DNA of 64,000 nucleotides from Costus lasius (taxonomy: Eukaryota > Streptophyta > Magnoliopsida > Zingiberales > Costaceae), in contig CM050447.1 in NCBI GenBank assembly GCA_027563935.2, positions 78,043,461 to 78,107,460 on the forward strand. Direction: 5' to 3'. Positions 43,167 to 55,205 of this stretch are shown in pieces. The number at the start of each line of letters is the position of its first letter. Position 1 is the first letter of the stretch. Both the position numbers and the translations under genes were made by a program. The notes beneath the pieces are model-generated. The model had not been told where the DNA came from and did no database searches. It was given only the letters and a program-made list of their open reading frames with translations.

Positions 43167-45596
43167 ATGGCGGAGTTAACAGTGGCTAATCCTCCTGTCG
43201 GGGGCAACGATGACGCGAATTGGTTGCCGAAAGTGGATATGGAATTTAAGACTGATGAGGAGGTCTACCAGTTTTACAATAACTATGCTAAGATAGTTGG
43301 ATTCAGTGTAAGAAAAGCATGGATTAATCGCCGGGCATCGGGAGTCGTCATATCGAGGACGTACGTCTGCCATAAAGAAGGTTTCCAAGGGAACAGGAGA
43401 GATGAGAGCGAGGTGAAGAAACCCCGCCAGAATGAGAGGACTGGTTGCCTTGCGCACTTAACGATCAAAATTACGGACAAAGGGACCTACCGTATTAGTG
43501 AATTCCACCCAATGCACAATCATGAGTTCGTAGCTCAGTCGAAATCTCACACCTTCAAGGCACATAGGGTAGCGAAAAGGTCCCGCGCTGCTGCTTTTGG
43601 AATGATGGATTCACAGAAGGCGAAGATTGAATATTTGGTTAGGCAAGCTGGAGGATATCGGCAAGTCAGGTTTTTCTCCGTGGAACATGCTGCCGATAAG
43701 AGTTGGGCACCGAAAATTGACATGGAGTTTGAGGACGACGAGAAGGCTTACCAGTTTTATAATGAATATGCTAGAAAGATTGGCTTTGATGTCAGAAAGG
43801 CTTGGATTAACCGAAAAACTTCAGGGGTGATTATATCCAGGACATACGTCTGCTACAAAGAAGGCTTTCATGGAAACAAGAAGAATGAGAGTCAGGTAGA
43901 GCACCATCGACTTCGATCCAGTGAGAGGACCGGTTGTCATGCTCGAATGACCATCAAACTAGCTAAGAATGGTAGATACCGTGTGAGTGAGTTTCAGCAA
44001 ATCCACAACCATGATTTAGTAACAGCCCGAACAGCTCATACATTGAAATCACACAGAACTGTCAATAGAGCTCAACACAGTGAAAAAGATTCTGCAGATG
44101 TCTCTAGCATGGAACCAAAAGCTCAGCAAGAGGACTCGAATAAACTCATGGTCATTGAACATAACAATCTAATTCCTTTTCGTTGTAATAGTTACATGCA
44201 TGCGAAGCGCAAGGATGTTCCAAAGCTAGGAGATATAGGGGCCATGCTGCAGTTCGTGCAGCAAAGACAAGTTGATGATCCAGCATTTTATTATGCCATA
44301 CATCTTGATGGAGAAGATCAAGTAACAACCTTTTTCTGGAGGGACAGCAGGTCTGCTGTTGACTATCGGTACTTTGGTGATGTAGTCTGTCTTGATACAT
44401 CATATAAGATAAATAATTATGGAAGGCCTTTAGCACTATTTTATGGTGTGAATCATCATAAGCAAGTTGTTGTTCTTGGTGCCACATTGATGTATGATGA
44501 CGCCGAAGATTCTTTCAAGTGGTTATTTGAGAATTTCAAAAGTGCGATGAATGGGAAAACACCAAATGTAGTTCTAACGGATCAAAATTTGGCTATTACT
44601 AATGCTCTGGAACAAGTTTGGCATGATACGCAGCATCGAATATGTGTATGGCATGTTTATCAAAATGCAACAAAATACTTGGCTCAGGTCTTTCAAGGTT
44701 CTAGGACTTTCGCATCTGATTTCCGCAAATGTCTTTATGACTGTGACGATGATGAGGAGTTTGCCTCAGAATGGATAAAGATGTTAGAAAAGTATGACCT
44801 TAAAGAAAATGTTTGGTTGAAGAAATTATTTGATGAAAGGAACAATTGGTCAGTGGCATGTGGACGAGATATGTTTTGCGCGGATATGAGTAGCTCACAA
44901 CGATTGGAAAGCTTGAATGTGGTTCTAAAGGAAAACCTGAGACCTGAACATGATCTCATACAATTCCTTGAATATTTTGAAAGAATGTTGCATGAACGAA
45001 GGTATGCTGAGGTAGTTGCAGATCATCATGCCCCTGAGAGTAACTCATTAGTAGCTTCTTCCAGAATGTTGAGGCAAGCAACTAGTATATATACGCCGGC
45101 TGTCTTTGATATGTTTCAAAAGGAGTTTGAATTGTCTTTTGATTGCATGGTATTCAATTCTGGAACGGTGGACACAACCTATGAGTACAAGGTGACATCT
45201 GAGGGAAGTTTGAAAGTGCACCTGGTAAGATTTAACCCTCTTGATGGTGTGCTGTTTTGCAGCTGTAAAAAGTTTGAGTTTGTGGGTATCCAGTGTCGGC
45301 ATGTGCTAAAAGCACTTGATGTTACAAATATCAAAGAACTCCCACAAAGATATTTCTTGAAGAGGTGGAGGAAAGATGCCAAGGTGTTCTCCTTAACAGA
45401 ATTGCATGCCCTGGTAAATGAGAATGGACTCAAGACCGCCAGAATAAAACGCTTCAGTTCCCTGTGCCACATTTTTAGCATACTTGCATCCAAGGCTGCA
45501 GAGACTGCAGAGGGATACAAGTTCATTGAAAGTCAGTTTGATCAATTATTGATCAATATATACCAAGTTTTGCAAACAAGACTAGATGAACCTTAA
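43167..45596 (+). CDS. FAR1-RELATED SEQUENCE (FRS) family protein with two FAR1 domains
   Basis: A single 809-codon frame starts in a strong plant context (GACAATGGCG). Domains are: FAR1 zinc DNA-binding domain 1 (about 33-123; C68, C94, H117, H119); a second FAR1 domain (about 190-284; C229, C257, H280, H282) closely similar to the first; a MULE-type transposase core (about 400-600) with D410, D472 and E581 at the expected acidic positions; and a SWIM zinc finger with C698, C700, C710, H712. FRS proteins descend from Mutator-like transposases and act as nuclear transcription factors, classically in phytochrome A signalling. I see no terminal inverted repeats nearby, which favours a host gene over a live MULE. 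It is the only convincing host gene in the window. The regulatory role of this member is unknown. Confidence 0.9.
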   Translation: MAELTVANPPVGGNDDANWLPKVDMEFKTDEEVYQFYNNYAKIVGFSVRKAWINRRASGVVISRTYVCHKEGFQGNRRDESEVKKPRQNERTGCLAHLTIKITDKGTYRISEFHPMHNHEFVAQSKSHTFKAHRVAKRSRAAAFGMMDSQKAKIEYLVRQAGGYRQVRFFSVEHAADKSWAPKIDMEFEDDEKAYQFYNEYARKIGFDVRKAWINRKTSGVIISRTYVCYKEGFHGNKKNESQVEHHRLRSSERTGCHARMTIKLAKNGRYRVSEFQQIHNHDLVTARTAHTLKSHRTVNRAQHSEKDSADVSSMEPKAQQEDSNKLMVIEHNNLIPFRCNSYMHAKRKDVPKLGDIGAMLQFVQQRQVDDPAFYYAIHLDGEDQVTTFFWRDSRSAVDYRYFGDVVCLDTSYKINNYGRPLALFYGVNHHKQVVVLGATLMYDDAEDSFKWLFENFKSAMNGKTPNVVLTDQNLAITNALEQVWHDTQHRICVWHVYQNATKYLAQVFQGSRTFASDFRKCLYDCDDDEEFASEWIKMLEKYDLKENVWLKKLFDERNNWSVACGRDMFCADMSSSQRLESLNVVLKENLRPEHDLIQFLEYFERMLHERRYAEVVADHHAPESNSLVASSRMLRQATSIYTPAVFDMFQKEFELSFDCMVFNSGTVDTTYEYKVTSEGSLKVHLVRFNPLDGVLFCSCKKFEFVGIQCRHVLKALDVTNIKELPQRYFLKRWRKDAKVFSLTELHALVNENGLKTARIKRFSSLCHIFSILASKAAETAEGYKFIESQFDQLLINIYQVLQTRLDEP

Positions 45597-46829
45597 TTTA
45601 ATTAAGTATTCTTTTGCTAATCAATATATTGTACTTTATATGTGATAGATGCCTGAGCCTAATGTAGTTTTATTTGAATTTCACCAGGTGTTTTTATGTT
45701 TTGTTTCGTTTTTTGAATGCTTTCCATAGATGATGACTTTCTGAAACTGTGTTAGATGCATCTCGGATATGTATGTAATATAAAGGTGTTGACGCTGTTA
45801 TATTTATTAGATATATATGTAATATAAATAATTATAAAAATATCTCTAAAATAATATGATTAATTTTAAAGTTCTATGAGGAGTTTTACCGTGGATTAGA
45901 TAACAATAATAAAGCTAATATGTATAGTGATTAATGGCAAGGAGAATCATATTATTACATATCAATGCTGGAGAATAATGTGCTAAATAGATATCATGAG
46001 AATGTTGTATGGGATACTTACATGATTGCCGCTGCATGAGTGGGGGATCGGATCTTGAATATTTTTATTTGAAGGAATATTTGCTTATCATACTTACATG
46101 ATGGCACATGTCAGCGTGGAAATATATGATTTGTTTCCAAGCTCTTCTTTCTTTCCTGGATAATGCACCAAGATCGTGAAGTATCTCGAAGTACAACCAT
46201 TTGGACGTCACGACAGTTTAATCACTTGTCATTTCCTCATTGCAGTTTACAAAATATTTCCCTGTATTTTGTAAGCCTGCCGTTCTTCAGTTCTGCCGTC
46301 TCCGCCTTCATCAGGTAAGGGTTTTTAAGCAGTGCTTTGTGATTTTCCGCCTCCGATTTCTTTGCCTCCGCCATACCTCTTCTTTGCCTCCAATCTTCTT
46401 TGCCTCCTCATGTTAATATAACTTATGTGTAGGCTTGATCAGATCTGATGTGTAGGCTTGTTAGAATCAAGTAATCCATATATCTATGAACATTCAGTAA
46501 TATCAAAATCTCATTATCGATCACATTCGAAATATGTGTGGGTGACACTGTACATTCAGTACACTACATGAAATGTTTTATATTCTCTTTCTGAAACCAA
46601 GCTAGCAAGAACTAATTTATCAGTAGAAAATTGAGAGTTTTACATACTTAAATAGCTTCAAGTTGCAATGTAAAAGTAAGAAATGCTATTTGTTCATGTT
46701 ATAGCCGCACATGTATGTCCATTCCAAAGTCTTGTTACAGGTTTATTTGCTCATGTTATAGCCGCACATATATGCTATTATCTTATATTGTTTCTAAGAT
46801 CTATATAACATTTTATAGGTTTGAATTTA
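45597..46829. other. Spacer between FRS-like gene and Harbinger element
   Basis: It holds the FRS 3' UTR (AT-rich, just after TAA at 45594-45596) and presumably the left end of the Harbinger element. I searched for the counterpart of the right terminus (ctgtgtttagc) here and did not find it. No gene is visible. Confidence 0.4.
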
Positions 46830-48184
46830 ATGGCTCCAACAAGTAAGAAATAGAAGACAATTGTTCAAATACATAACAACCAAATTAGGGTTGCTGTGAT
46901 AATAGCATCTATAATTGGATTTTTAGTTGCTAGATTGCAATGACTTCACCGAGATGAAGAATCGTATGTGGACAAGCCAATATTAGAGAGTAATGATTAT
47001 AAGGATAGCATGCGAGCTGAACTTTTGAGATCATTAACTAGTTCAGATCAAACATGTTATAACATTTTAAGAATGCATAAGAATGCCTTCATAAACTTAT
47101 GTGAGATTCTAAGAGGTAAAAGCCTAGTCAAAGACACAAAATATGCTAGTGTTGAGGAAAAGGTTGCAAGATTCTTATATTTGATTGCACATAATGTGAA
47201 GAATCGAGCACTTTGTTTTTTCTTTCGTCGTACAACTGGAAGTGTTAGTTCCAACTTTCATGAAGTGTTGAGGGCTATTATTAGCATACACGGTCAGTTT
47301 ATCAAGCAAGCTGATGGTACAGAAGATCTTCCTCAAATATGTGATACAAATAGATTTTACCCTTACTTCAAGGTATGTTATTATAAGTATTATTAGTATA
47401 AAGCAAATTGTGTACAATAGTTATGTTAGTTATATAAAATTGCAGGACTATTTAGGAGCCATTGATGGAACACATGTTCGTGTGAGGGTACCATCTAAGG
47501 ATGCACCTAGATTCAGAGGGAAGAAAGATTGGCCAATGACAAATGATTTAGCTGCATGTACATTTGACCTAAAATTTACTTACGTCCTTCCTGGGTGGGA
47601 AGGGACAGCGTCTGACTCCCGAATATTAAAAGATGCCATCAATCGAGCTGACAATTTAAAAATTCCAGAAGGTAAATTTCATCTACTTCATTCATTAATA
47701 ATGACATATCACTAATTAAGCTTCTTTCATCGTAGGGAAATACTATTTAGGTGATGCTGGCTTTGGGATTAAAAGTTTTCTTATCACACCATATAGAGGA
47801 GTCCGTTATCACTTGAAAGAATATTCCAAACATGCTCCAGAAAATGCATATGAACTTTTTAATCACCGACATGCATTTACTCGCAATGTTATTGAAAGAG
47901 CTTTCGGTGTACTGAAGAAGAGATTTCCAATAATAGCTAGTGGTACAGAACCTCATTATCCTGTTAAGACACATATAAAAATTGTCCTTGCATGTTGTGT
48001 TTTACACAACTACTTACTGGGTGTTGATCCTGATGAAAGTCTGATTGCTGAAGTTGATGAAGACATAATAAATACAATAAACCAAGATATTAGCCCTTCG
48101 GAAAGAGTAGATGAAGATAGCAAAAAAGGTGTTGAACTGAGAGATTCTATAGCATCGGCTATGTGGGTTGATTATGTTTTGTAG
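46830..48184 (+). pseudogene. PIF/Harbinger transposase (DDE_Tnp_4 type), three exons, N-terminal stops
   Basis: Exons are 46830-47372, 47446-47671 and 47736-48184. The introns 47373-47445 (GTATGT...TTGCAG) and 47672-47735 (GTAAAT...CGTAG) keep the frame exactly. Motifs are FYPYFKDYLGAIDGTHV, TSDSRILKDA-type SDSRIL, KYYLGDAGF and NVIERAFGVLKKRFP, giving the D-D-E residues of Harbinger transposases. The start MAPTSKK is followed by TAG (46851) and TGA (46941) in frame; both fit decay of sense codons. Otherwise the catalytic region is clean. It pairs with the Myb-like gene just downstream. Confidence 0.85.
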
Positions 48185-48307
48185 ATTTGAACTTATGTTA
48201 TTTGCAGTTTATCCTGGTGAACTTGTGTAATTTGAACTTAGATTATGTAATTGTGGTTGTAATTTGAACTTATGTTATGTTATGTTTTTATTTTTTGCTA
48301 GTATACG

Positions 48308-49309
48308 ATGAGTAAGAAAACCAAGACAGGTGAAAGTTCAAAACGAGAACATATCAAATGGACCGATGAAATGGATACTGTTTTTATTGATGTGATGCTA
48401 GAGCAACAAGTGCGAGGATTTAGAGTAGATAGGACATTTACATCGGCCGCTTACAAGAATATGGTGGCCATAATTGAGTAAAAATTAGGCATAAATTTAA
48501 CGAAAGATCACTTGAAAAATAGAATTAAAACATTTAAATGTAATTTCAGTATCTGTCATGAACTTTTTAAAAACAAAAGTGGCATAGCATGGAATAGTCA
48601 GACAAAAATGTTTGAAGCTGATGATGCTGTGTGGGATGACCTTATAAAGGTACATTAGTTAAAATTTATTCATTTATATTCTCTTTTGATATGTGCATGG
48701 ACTGATTAAGTTTTTATTTTTATAGGCTAATTCTAATATGAAGAAATGGAAGACCACTCCAGTCTATAATTATGATAAGTTAGAAGATCTTTTTTTCCAA
48801 AGATCGAGCTACAGGGGATTTTCAACCACTTACGGGGAATGTATGAAGTCATCTGCAAATGAAAACCACATACATATTGAGGATATTGACGTTATTGGTG
48901 AGTCAACACCAACTGAAGTGCCAAGTCCTTCCATCCATGGACTAATGAATGCTAATGATTCTAAATCATCTCGGAGCACCAAGAGGAAGTGTACATCTGC
49001 AGCGGCTACAACAGATGATACAAAAGAGGAACTACAAGAAATGGTAAAGTGCATGAAGGTGTTGGTTGATCGCACAATTGATCCTCATCAAGTTATTGAG
49101 ATATAAAATGAGCAAGAGAAAGAGAAAGAGTATGAGAAGACGATGGACCTTTCAAACTTATATGAAGAGCTGGAAAAGATTGGGGTGCCACAACATAGGC
49201 TAGTGCGTGCTTATGTGCTGCTGGGACGGGACAAAGATGTAGCCAGACTTTTTTTCTCTGCACCACCACATGCTCGTTTATCAGTGCTAAATGAACTAAT
49301 GGAGGATTG
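48308..49309 (+). pseudogene. Harbinger Myb/SANT-like accessory protein, two stops
   Basis: The ATG at 48308 opens MSKKTKTGESS, then a trihelix/Myb_DNA-bind_3-like domain (IKWTDEMDTVFIDVMLEQ, FTSAAYKNMVAII, LKNRIKTFK, W...DDAVWDDLIK). A TAA at 48479 interrupts it. An intron of about 48652-48725 (GTACAT...TTATAG) leads to a second exon with a C-terminal region ending VIEI at TAA (49104-49106), beyond which homologous reading continues to TGA near 49308. In this superfamily the Myb-like protein assists the transposase in nuclear import and end binding. The gene order transposase then Myb on one strand is normal. Confidence 0.8.
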
Positions 49310-49994
49310 ATGTTATTTTGATATTGTGGACATTTGATGTTATTTAGATGTTGTGGACCTTTTCATTAAATATTTTGGTTACATTGTGATCTTACTTGTG
49401 TGTGGTACTATTTTAATAGCATGGACATTTTGTTGTGAACTATGTTATTTGTATGTTGTAATGTTATTTTGATGGTGTGGACATGTGTAGTTTGGTTTAC
49501 TATATTTTCAGGATGCTACATTGTCCTCTTTTCGCAATGTGTATTTTGGTTAATTATATTTTGGTTAACTTGTATGTTGTATTTTGGTTAACTATATTTT
49601 GATGGTGTACACATGTGTATTTTGGTTAGGATACTTATATGGATTGAGTGACTTGTAGTCAATATATAATATTTTTTAATATTTTTTTAAAAATATTTAA
49701 TATTTTTAAATATTTTTTAACTCATTTTATAATATTTAATAGTTTTTAATATTTTTTTACTAATTTTATAATATATAATAATAAATAGTTATTTTATATG
49801 TTATTTAAGAATATTTATATAGTATGAGTATAAAAAGAAAAACAATGGGTGACTATAACAATCCTTTTAATTTTCTTTCCCTCTTGCTAAACATAAAGGA
49901 GGAAATATTATTGATTTTTCTTTCCTTCTTAGTTTCCTTTCTTTCTTATTTTCCTGTCCTTCTCAGTTTCCGTCCGCTCTGCTAAACACAGTTA
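49310..49994 (+). mobile_element. Harbinger element 3' region and probable terminus
   Basis: This is non-coding, with TTTTGGTTAACT and GGTGTGGACATG repeats, an A/T-only stretch at 49660-49800, and a pyrimidine-rich end CTCTGCTAAACACAG next to TTA (49992-49994). The terminus is plausible for Harbinger (reverse complement ctgtgtttagcag), but the matching left end was not found. Confidence 0.4.
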
Positions 49995-51339
49995 GAGTCC
50001 AAAGATCAGTGAAAGCTATCTGCGGTGATTACAATAACTGACATTCATTATAATCACCCGAGGTCATTCCAGAATAATGATGGATTTTATGAAAAGTAAA
50101 GTGAAAATAATACTTCTAGAAAAGAGAAGAAGACAATCCACAAATTTCAAGATGTTATGAGCTAGGCTCATAATCATAGCTCATGATTACAACTCCGCTT
50201 GTGATTCTATTTAGAAGACAGTATTGATTCCAGTGGATGACCACCTAGACTCGGTTGCCCTTTGATTTCTTCTCCAAAAATCTATAAAAACTTCTTCAAG
50301 CTTAGGGCTTTGGGACAGCACGCAGAGGGCAACACTTCAGCGAATTTCCAACTTCTCTACTCACTTCCTCGCACTGAATCAAAGATAAGAAGATGACAAC
50401 AGCATAAAACACTAATTCTATCTTCCGACGAGTGTAGCCGCAATGTTACATGAAATTAGAAGACAAGATTCATCAAGAGGGAAGGGAGGAGAGTAAGGAA
50501 GAGCTTTTAATTCAAACTTTATCAAATTTGGTCTAGAATCAAAAGAGATCAGAGCCAAAACATAACCAGTCGTGCACAGGGAAGAAGCTACACTCATTAG
50601 CACAATCACAGTCATGATTTCAATCATGACCAAGAGAGAGAAAATTAGAAATTTGATAATTTTCATAACAGAATTGTCAATTTTAATTGTCTTACTCTTT
50701 CTGAACTTATTATTGTATACATCAACACTTGAAGTTTAAGTTTAATTTCATAAACATATCTATAGCTTAAACTTATTTTTGGGCCATGGGGAGTAACCCC
50801 TCAATTTTATCTTTGTAAGGACTATCATGCATGTTGATTTTATTTAATTGCGTTAAAGTTTATTGTAGACGATTCATAATGCTTTTAATTGATAGTTATT
50901 AACTTATTGCATGTCTAGGGGTTTGGACAAGGACTTAAAAGTTACTCATAATCTTAAAAATCACTAATTAAACCTATAAGATTTAGACTATGAAAGTAGC
51001 TAGAATTATAGAATTCAGTTAGTGTGAATAATTTCACATGTAATAGCATAGGTCTATTAATTAAATTATCATAAAAACTAGGAAAAAGACTAAAAGGTGG
51101 CTCTTAGTTTTTGAACCCTACAATTAACCTTATAACTAATGACCTATGAATGTGGCTTAGTTATTTGAGAGAACATAAAATCTATAGTGTGCTTAATGAA
51201 ATTAACCAAAGTTGGTACTTAGAGTGATAGACGGGTACAAGATGGCTTAAACATTAGGTTGGGCTATTGAAAGGGGACATCTTATATATTTTTATAATAG
51301 ATTTCCTTTTCACACTTCTAAATATTTGATGTATGTTGA
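49995..51339 (+). other. Non-coding sequence, probably Athila LTR/leader
   Basis: No gene is visible. Words such as GCTCATGATTACAACTCCGC and TTGTGATTCT around 50160-50210 resemble 59,610-59,650 and 25,430-25,460, which are Athila-associated. A coding Athila gag segment begins right after, on the plus strand. No LTR boundary or tRNA-Asp primer site was found. Confidence 0.35.
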
Positions 51340-51526
51340 GACCCGTGTTAGTTAGGAACCATTCTAAAGGATAGTGAGCAAGAGCAAGTGAATGCAGTAG
51401 GTAACTATAGGTAGAACGATCCATACTCTAGTACCTACAACCCTGGATGGAAAAATCATCCAAATCTTTCATGGGGTGGAAATAATGGAAATCAAAATTT
51501 AGGGTTTAGAAATCAAACTAGGCAAT
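51340..51526 (+). pseudogene. Athila-type gag segment, first part
   Basis: The plus-strand reading contains an SSTYNPGWKNHPNLSWGGN motif, typical of Athila gag (YNPGWRNHPNFSW). It is cut by the copia LTR at 51527 and continues after 58392. Confidence 0.75.
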
Positions 51527-52321
51527 TGTTGGGAAACCCCGGGGATATTTTACAAATTTTTCATCGAACAATACAATTGCACAGCGGAAGAATATCCCCA
51601 AAATAGGCCGGTCCCAAAAACCCAGTGAAGATCGTCTTGCGAGGGGGTCGACACGATGAGATAGAAAGTACCTAGAGCAAGAAGAGACAGATGTTGAGGT
51701 AGGCACCAAGCGTTCGCCCTCTGCAGTCTCACACACATGGATGTCTCGAGTCCTCTTCTTCCATGCCCGGTGCTAGCCTCGAGAAGAAGATCCAAGCCTT
51801 TGTTCACCTTCTTCTATACTTGCGCCACCTTCAAGAGAGGATGCGCCTATGAAGAGGAAGGATGAAGTAATGCCGCCAAGCACTAGAGTCTCTTGTGCCA
51901 AGGGGAGAAGAGAAGCAAGCTTGCGGCTTAATGGAAGAGAAACTGAAGTCGCCAAGCCCTCCTCCAAGTTGCGCCAAGAGGAGGAAGATGAGAGGAGGCT
52001 TGCGGCTTTGAGATGAAGAGATGCGCCACCAAGCCTTTGCCTTGCACTTGTTGATTGCACATGCCAATTTAATTGTATTATCCTTGCTCTCGCATATTAC
52101 ATGTAATATAGAGTCAAGGGGCGGCAAGGCAAAGGTAGGCACAACCCATGAAGAGGTATGCAGCTAGGGTATGAGAGGGGAGGCAATTAGGGTTAGGGTT
52201 AAGGAAATTCTCCAAGAGCTTTCCATAAACCCTTTCCACTTAGCCATATGCACCCAAGACTTTCCTAAGAAGTCCTCCAAGCCATATCATCCCTAAGGCT
52301 TGCCATAAAGGCAAGCATACC

Positions 52322-54882
52322 TGTCACGCCCCGGCAGAAGCCGGCTATTTCTAGCTCAGGGTTCCCCAGGGAGTAATAATATTGATAGGAACCGAAGAAC
52401 TACAATAATCACCATTCATTTATTTAATAAATAATCCAAATTTGACATCAACAGCTTTATAACACAATATCTGAATACAACTATCCAAATTATCAACTGA
52501 ATAAAATACAAAAGGCAACTATCTCAACTCGGACTGGTATCTGCTCTCTACTCTATCCCTCCCAAAAGCTAACTCTGTACCTAGAAGAGAAACAAAGGGA
52601 GTTAGCAAAAATGCTAAGTAGGAATCAACAAACATGGTGAGGGAATCAAATAACAGGATAATACAATAACTGAAACAACGATATACAATTAATATAAGAA
52701 TGTTGTGCAAATTATCAAGCTGGCCAACAGATCTCACTTAAGAGCCGCACTCATTTTCATAGTGTTTCCACTGTTGCTCATGCAATGGAACGACTGTCCT
52801 AAACAGCCCGGAGTGTTGCGTCCAACACTGACATCCGTAGTATTGTCCTAAAGACAACTGGCGGTGTCGTACCGGCATCTCAGATAGTCCGATGCGCGTC
52901 GGAACTATAACTCAGATAAACAGGCCACTGGAGAATAAATCATCCAGGTCAGCGGTCAAAATATATCACGACTTTATCATCTCAGATTTACAGCGGTTCC
53001 ACATACTTATACGTCAATATCTCAGATACACAATTGTTCAATCAGGTTCATAAGCCAATAAATCAGATATCTCAACATAGTTTCTTTTATCGTGCACACA
53101 GAAATAGAATATGACCAAGGAACAAGATAAATGAGGTCAACTGAATTACAGAAACAAATCAAGCAGATGAAGCAATCAGATATCAGTGTCAATCAATTCT
53201 ATCATATGCATCATATATCAAACAAAAGGATTAAGTAGCAAATCCTATTATTGACACTGTAAGAAAGGAGTAGGGTAAGATTCCTACCTCAAGTGCTGTT
53301 ATTCTGAATCCTTTTGAAAAGTCAATAAGTTTGTATATCAAACAATGCAAGCCGATTATTGGATCAACCACTCTGTAACATGAATTTGTACATGAACTCT
53401 ATCATTAAACATTCTAATTTGAAAACCAAAACTACCAACAGGTAGAACATAACCCTAAACCTAGAGAACCAGCCTCATATCATATGAACCGAACCTAAAA
53501 CCCAATGAACCGAACAGAATTGCACTGAACCGATCAAATTCACCCTGAACCAAGTTAAACCGAGACTTCTAACTTCAATTACAAAAAATATAAACCTCAT
53601 CTAAAGCTATACAGACTACCATTAGATAGGAAATTTAATTACCTTTCCAAAGACTACCTGAACCGGCCAGGATTCGACCTAATCGGGGTCGAACCGGTCT
53701 AAATTCAATTACTGACCCAAACTGGAATTGAACCGCTCGGTCCGGTTCAAATCAATTTCAAAACAGCCGATGGTTTATTTCAAAATAAACCGAACCCAAA
53801 ACTTAAATAAAACTCGAACCGGCCTAAATCGATTTCAATATAGCCGACGGTTTATTTCTAAATAAACCGCCAAACCCTAAATTTAAAACCGGTCCAGCCA
53901 TTCAAACCGCGCCGCCCGCCCGCCGCCGCGCAAGGCTGCCGGACTCGTGTCCGCTGCTTGCGCCGGCGAGCTCGCGAGAACGCGTCGAACATCGGATCGA
54001 CTCCAAATTTCTCCAAAAGATTTATAACAACGAAAAGAAGCTCCTCGACGAACTTCGGAGAGATTTCGACTCCCGGTCGAAGCTCTCGAAATAGACGAAA
54101 GTATCGACGGTGGCGCCGCCGCCGTCGATACTCAAAACTCAACCAAAGCCCAACAGAACTTCACCAAAGCAGCAGGAAAGAAGGAATACCTCACTGCGAC
54201 GATGTATCGAAGCCCAGAACACAGAGATCGCCGTCGACGAAGGCGCTGGATGGCTGGAACACGAGGCGGCGCCGCTCGAACTCCGGCGACTGGTTCGAGT
54301 GCTATTTCTCCTTCCTGGCGGCGCGTTGAGGGGTGAAGATGTTCCAGGGTTCGAATCTTATGAACTAGAGCAGAAGCCCCATTATATAGAGGCAAGACGC
54401 GTTCCATACGGCGAGAACGCGGCGGCGACGAAATCGCCGAGATCCGCGGGGAAGACGATGAGTTCGCTCGTCGCCCTAATTTAAATCAAACATCGAATAA
54501 ATAAAATCCTCAGCGTTTTAATATTAAAACGCGAATTACCCCGATGGTTAGGCGGCGACGAAAACGAACGCGAGACGCGGGTTCGAATCCCCACGGACGC
54601 GTTTTTCGGTTTTGAAATAAAATCAAATCAACTTTAAATTAACTAAAAGAAGTATGGTTTAATATCAGAAATGAAAACATAGCCTGGCGGTTTGGTTGCA
54701 CGCGGAAGGATTCGCGCGTCGCGGGTTCGAGCCCCCGCGAGCGCAAATCAAATTCCTTTTAAAAAATCATATTTTAAAACCTTAAAAAAATTTTCCAAAA
54801 ATTCAAAACAAAATCCCTAAAATTCTAAAAATATAAATTCTGATATTTCTAAAATTATAAAAAGAAAATCAAGGTTATAACA
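52322..54882 (-). repeat. 3' LTR of the non-autonomous element (full length)
   Basis: 2,561 bp, TG...CA. It has a long GC-rich part (53890-54480) and two tRNA-like B-box motifs (54580-54590, 54724-54734). Short open frames in the GC-rich part are not credible genes; they are broken in the partner LTR. Confidence 0.85.
54545..54734 (+). repeat. Two tandem tRNA-like box A/box B modules in the LTR
   Basis: Module 1 has TGGTTAGGCGG (54545-54555) and GGTTCGAATCC (54580-54590). Module 2 has TAGCCTGGCGG (54680-54690) and GGTTCGAGCCC (54724-54734). The B boxes fit the Pol III consensus and each A-like box misses one position. No complete cloverleaf can be folded by eye, so these are not called tRNA genes. 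Each module is followed by an AAATCAAAT phrase. Confidence 0.45.
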
Positions 54883-55099
54883 TTATCCACCCCTTAAAAA
54901 GAATTTGGTCCTCCAAATTCAGAGTAAGCCCATAAGAATCAAAGTACACCGAAAGAATATATCCTAAACACCCAAAAGAATCAGAGTACGCCAAAAGAAT
55001 ATATATCATATAAAAATATTTATTTTACTTATTCACTTATTCTATCCTTAACCCAAACCCAGTCCTGAGGTTCCTATATCCTTAGGTTTTCTTACTGAA

Positions 55100-55202
55100 C
55101 CTATAGCTCTGACCTGTGGGTTATGGGCCCACAGAAACTTATACCTCTGTATCAACCTATAGCTCTGACCCGTGGGTTATGGGCCCACAGACTTATACCT
55201 CT
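55100..55202 (-). repeat. Repeated hairpins next to the primer-binding site
   Basis: A unit of about 57 bp with CTATAGCTCTGACC and a CTGTGGG/CCCACAG hairpin occurs twice (hairpins 55114-55134 and 55171-55190). The first half of each unit resembles the true primer site region that follows (CTATAGCTCTGATACCA), as if the primer region had been tandemly copied. Confidence 0.65.
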
Positions 55203-55205
55203 GAA

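Noticed and set aside
43167..45596. An active Mutator-like transposon
   Set aside because: The FAR1-MULE-SWIM layout suits the FRS gene family, and no long terminal inverted repeats or 9-bp duplications were seen nearby.
52183..52202. Interstitial telomere-like TTAGGGTTAGGGTTA
   Set aside because: Only two units within a copia LTR. Too short to mean telomeric DNA.
53858..54484. Arginine-rich open frames of 90-124 codons on both strands
   Set aside because: They lie in a GC-rich LTR segment, overlap each other in several frames and are truncated in the partner LTR. There is no protein-family resemblance.
54545..54734. Two tRNA genes
   Set aside because: B boxes are good, but acceptor and anticodon stems cannot be paired by eye and the modules sit inside an LTR. 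Reported as tRNA-like boxes only.
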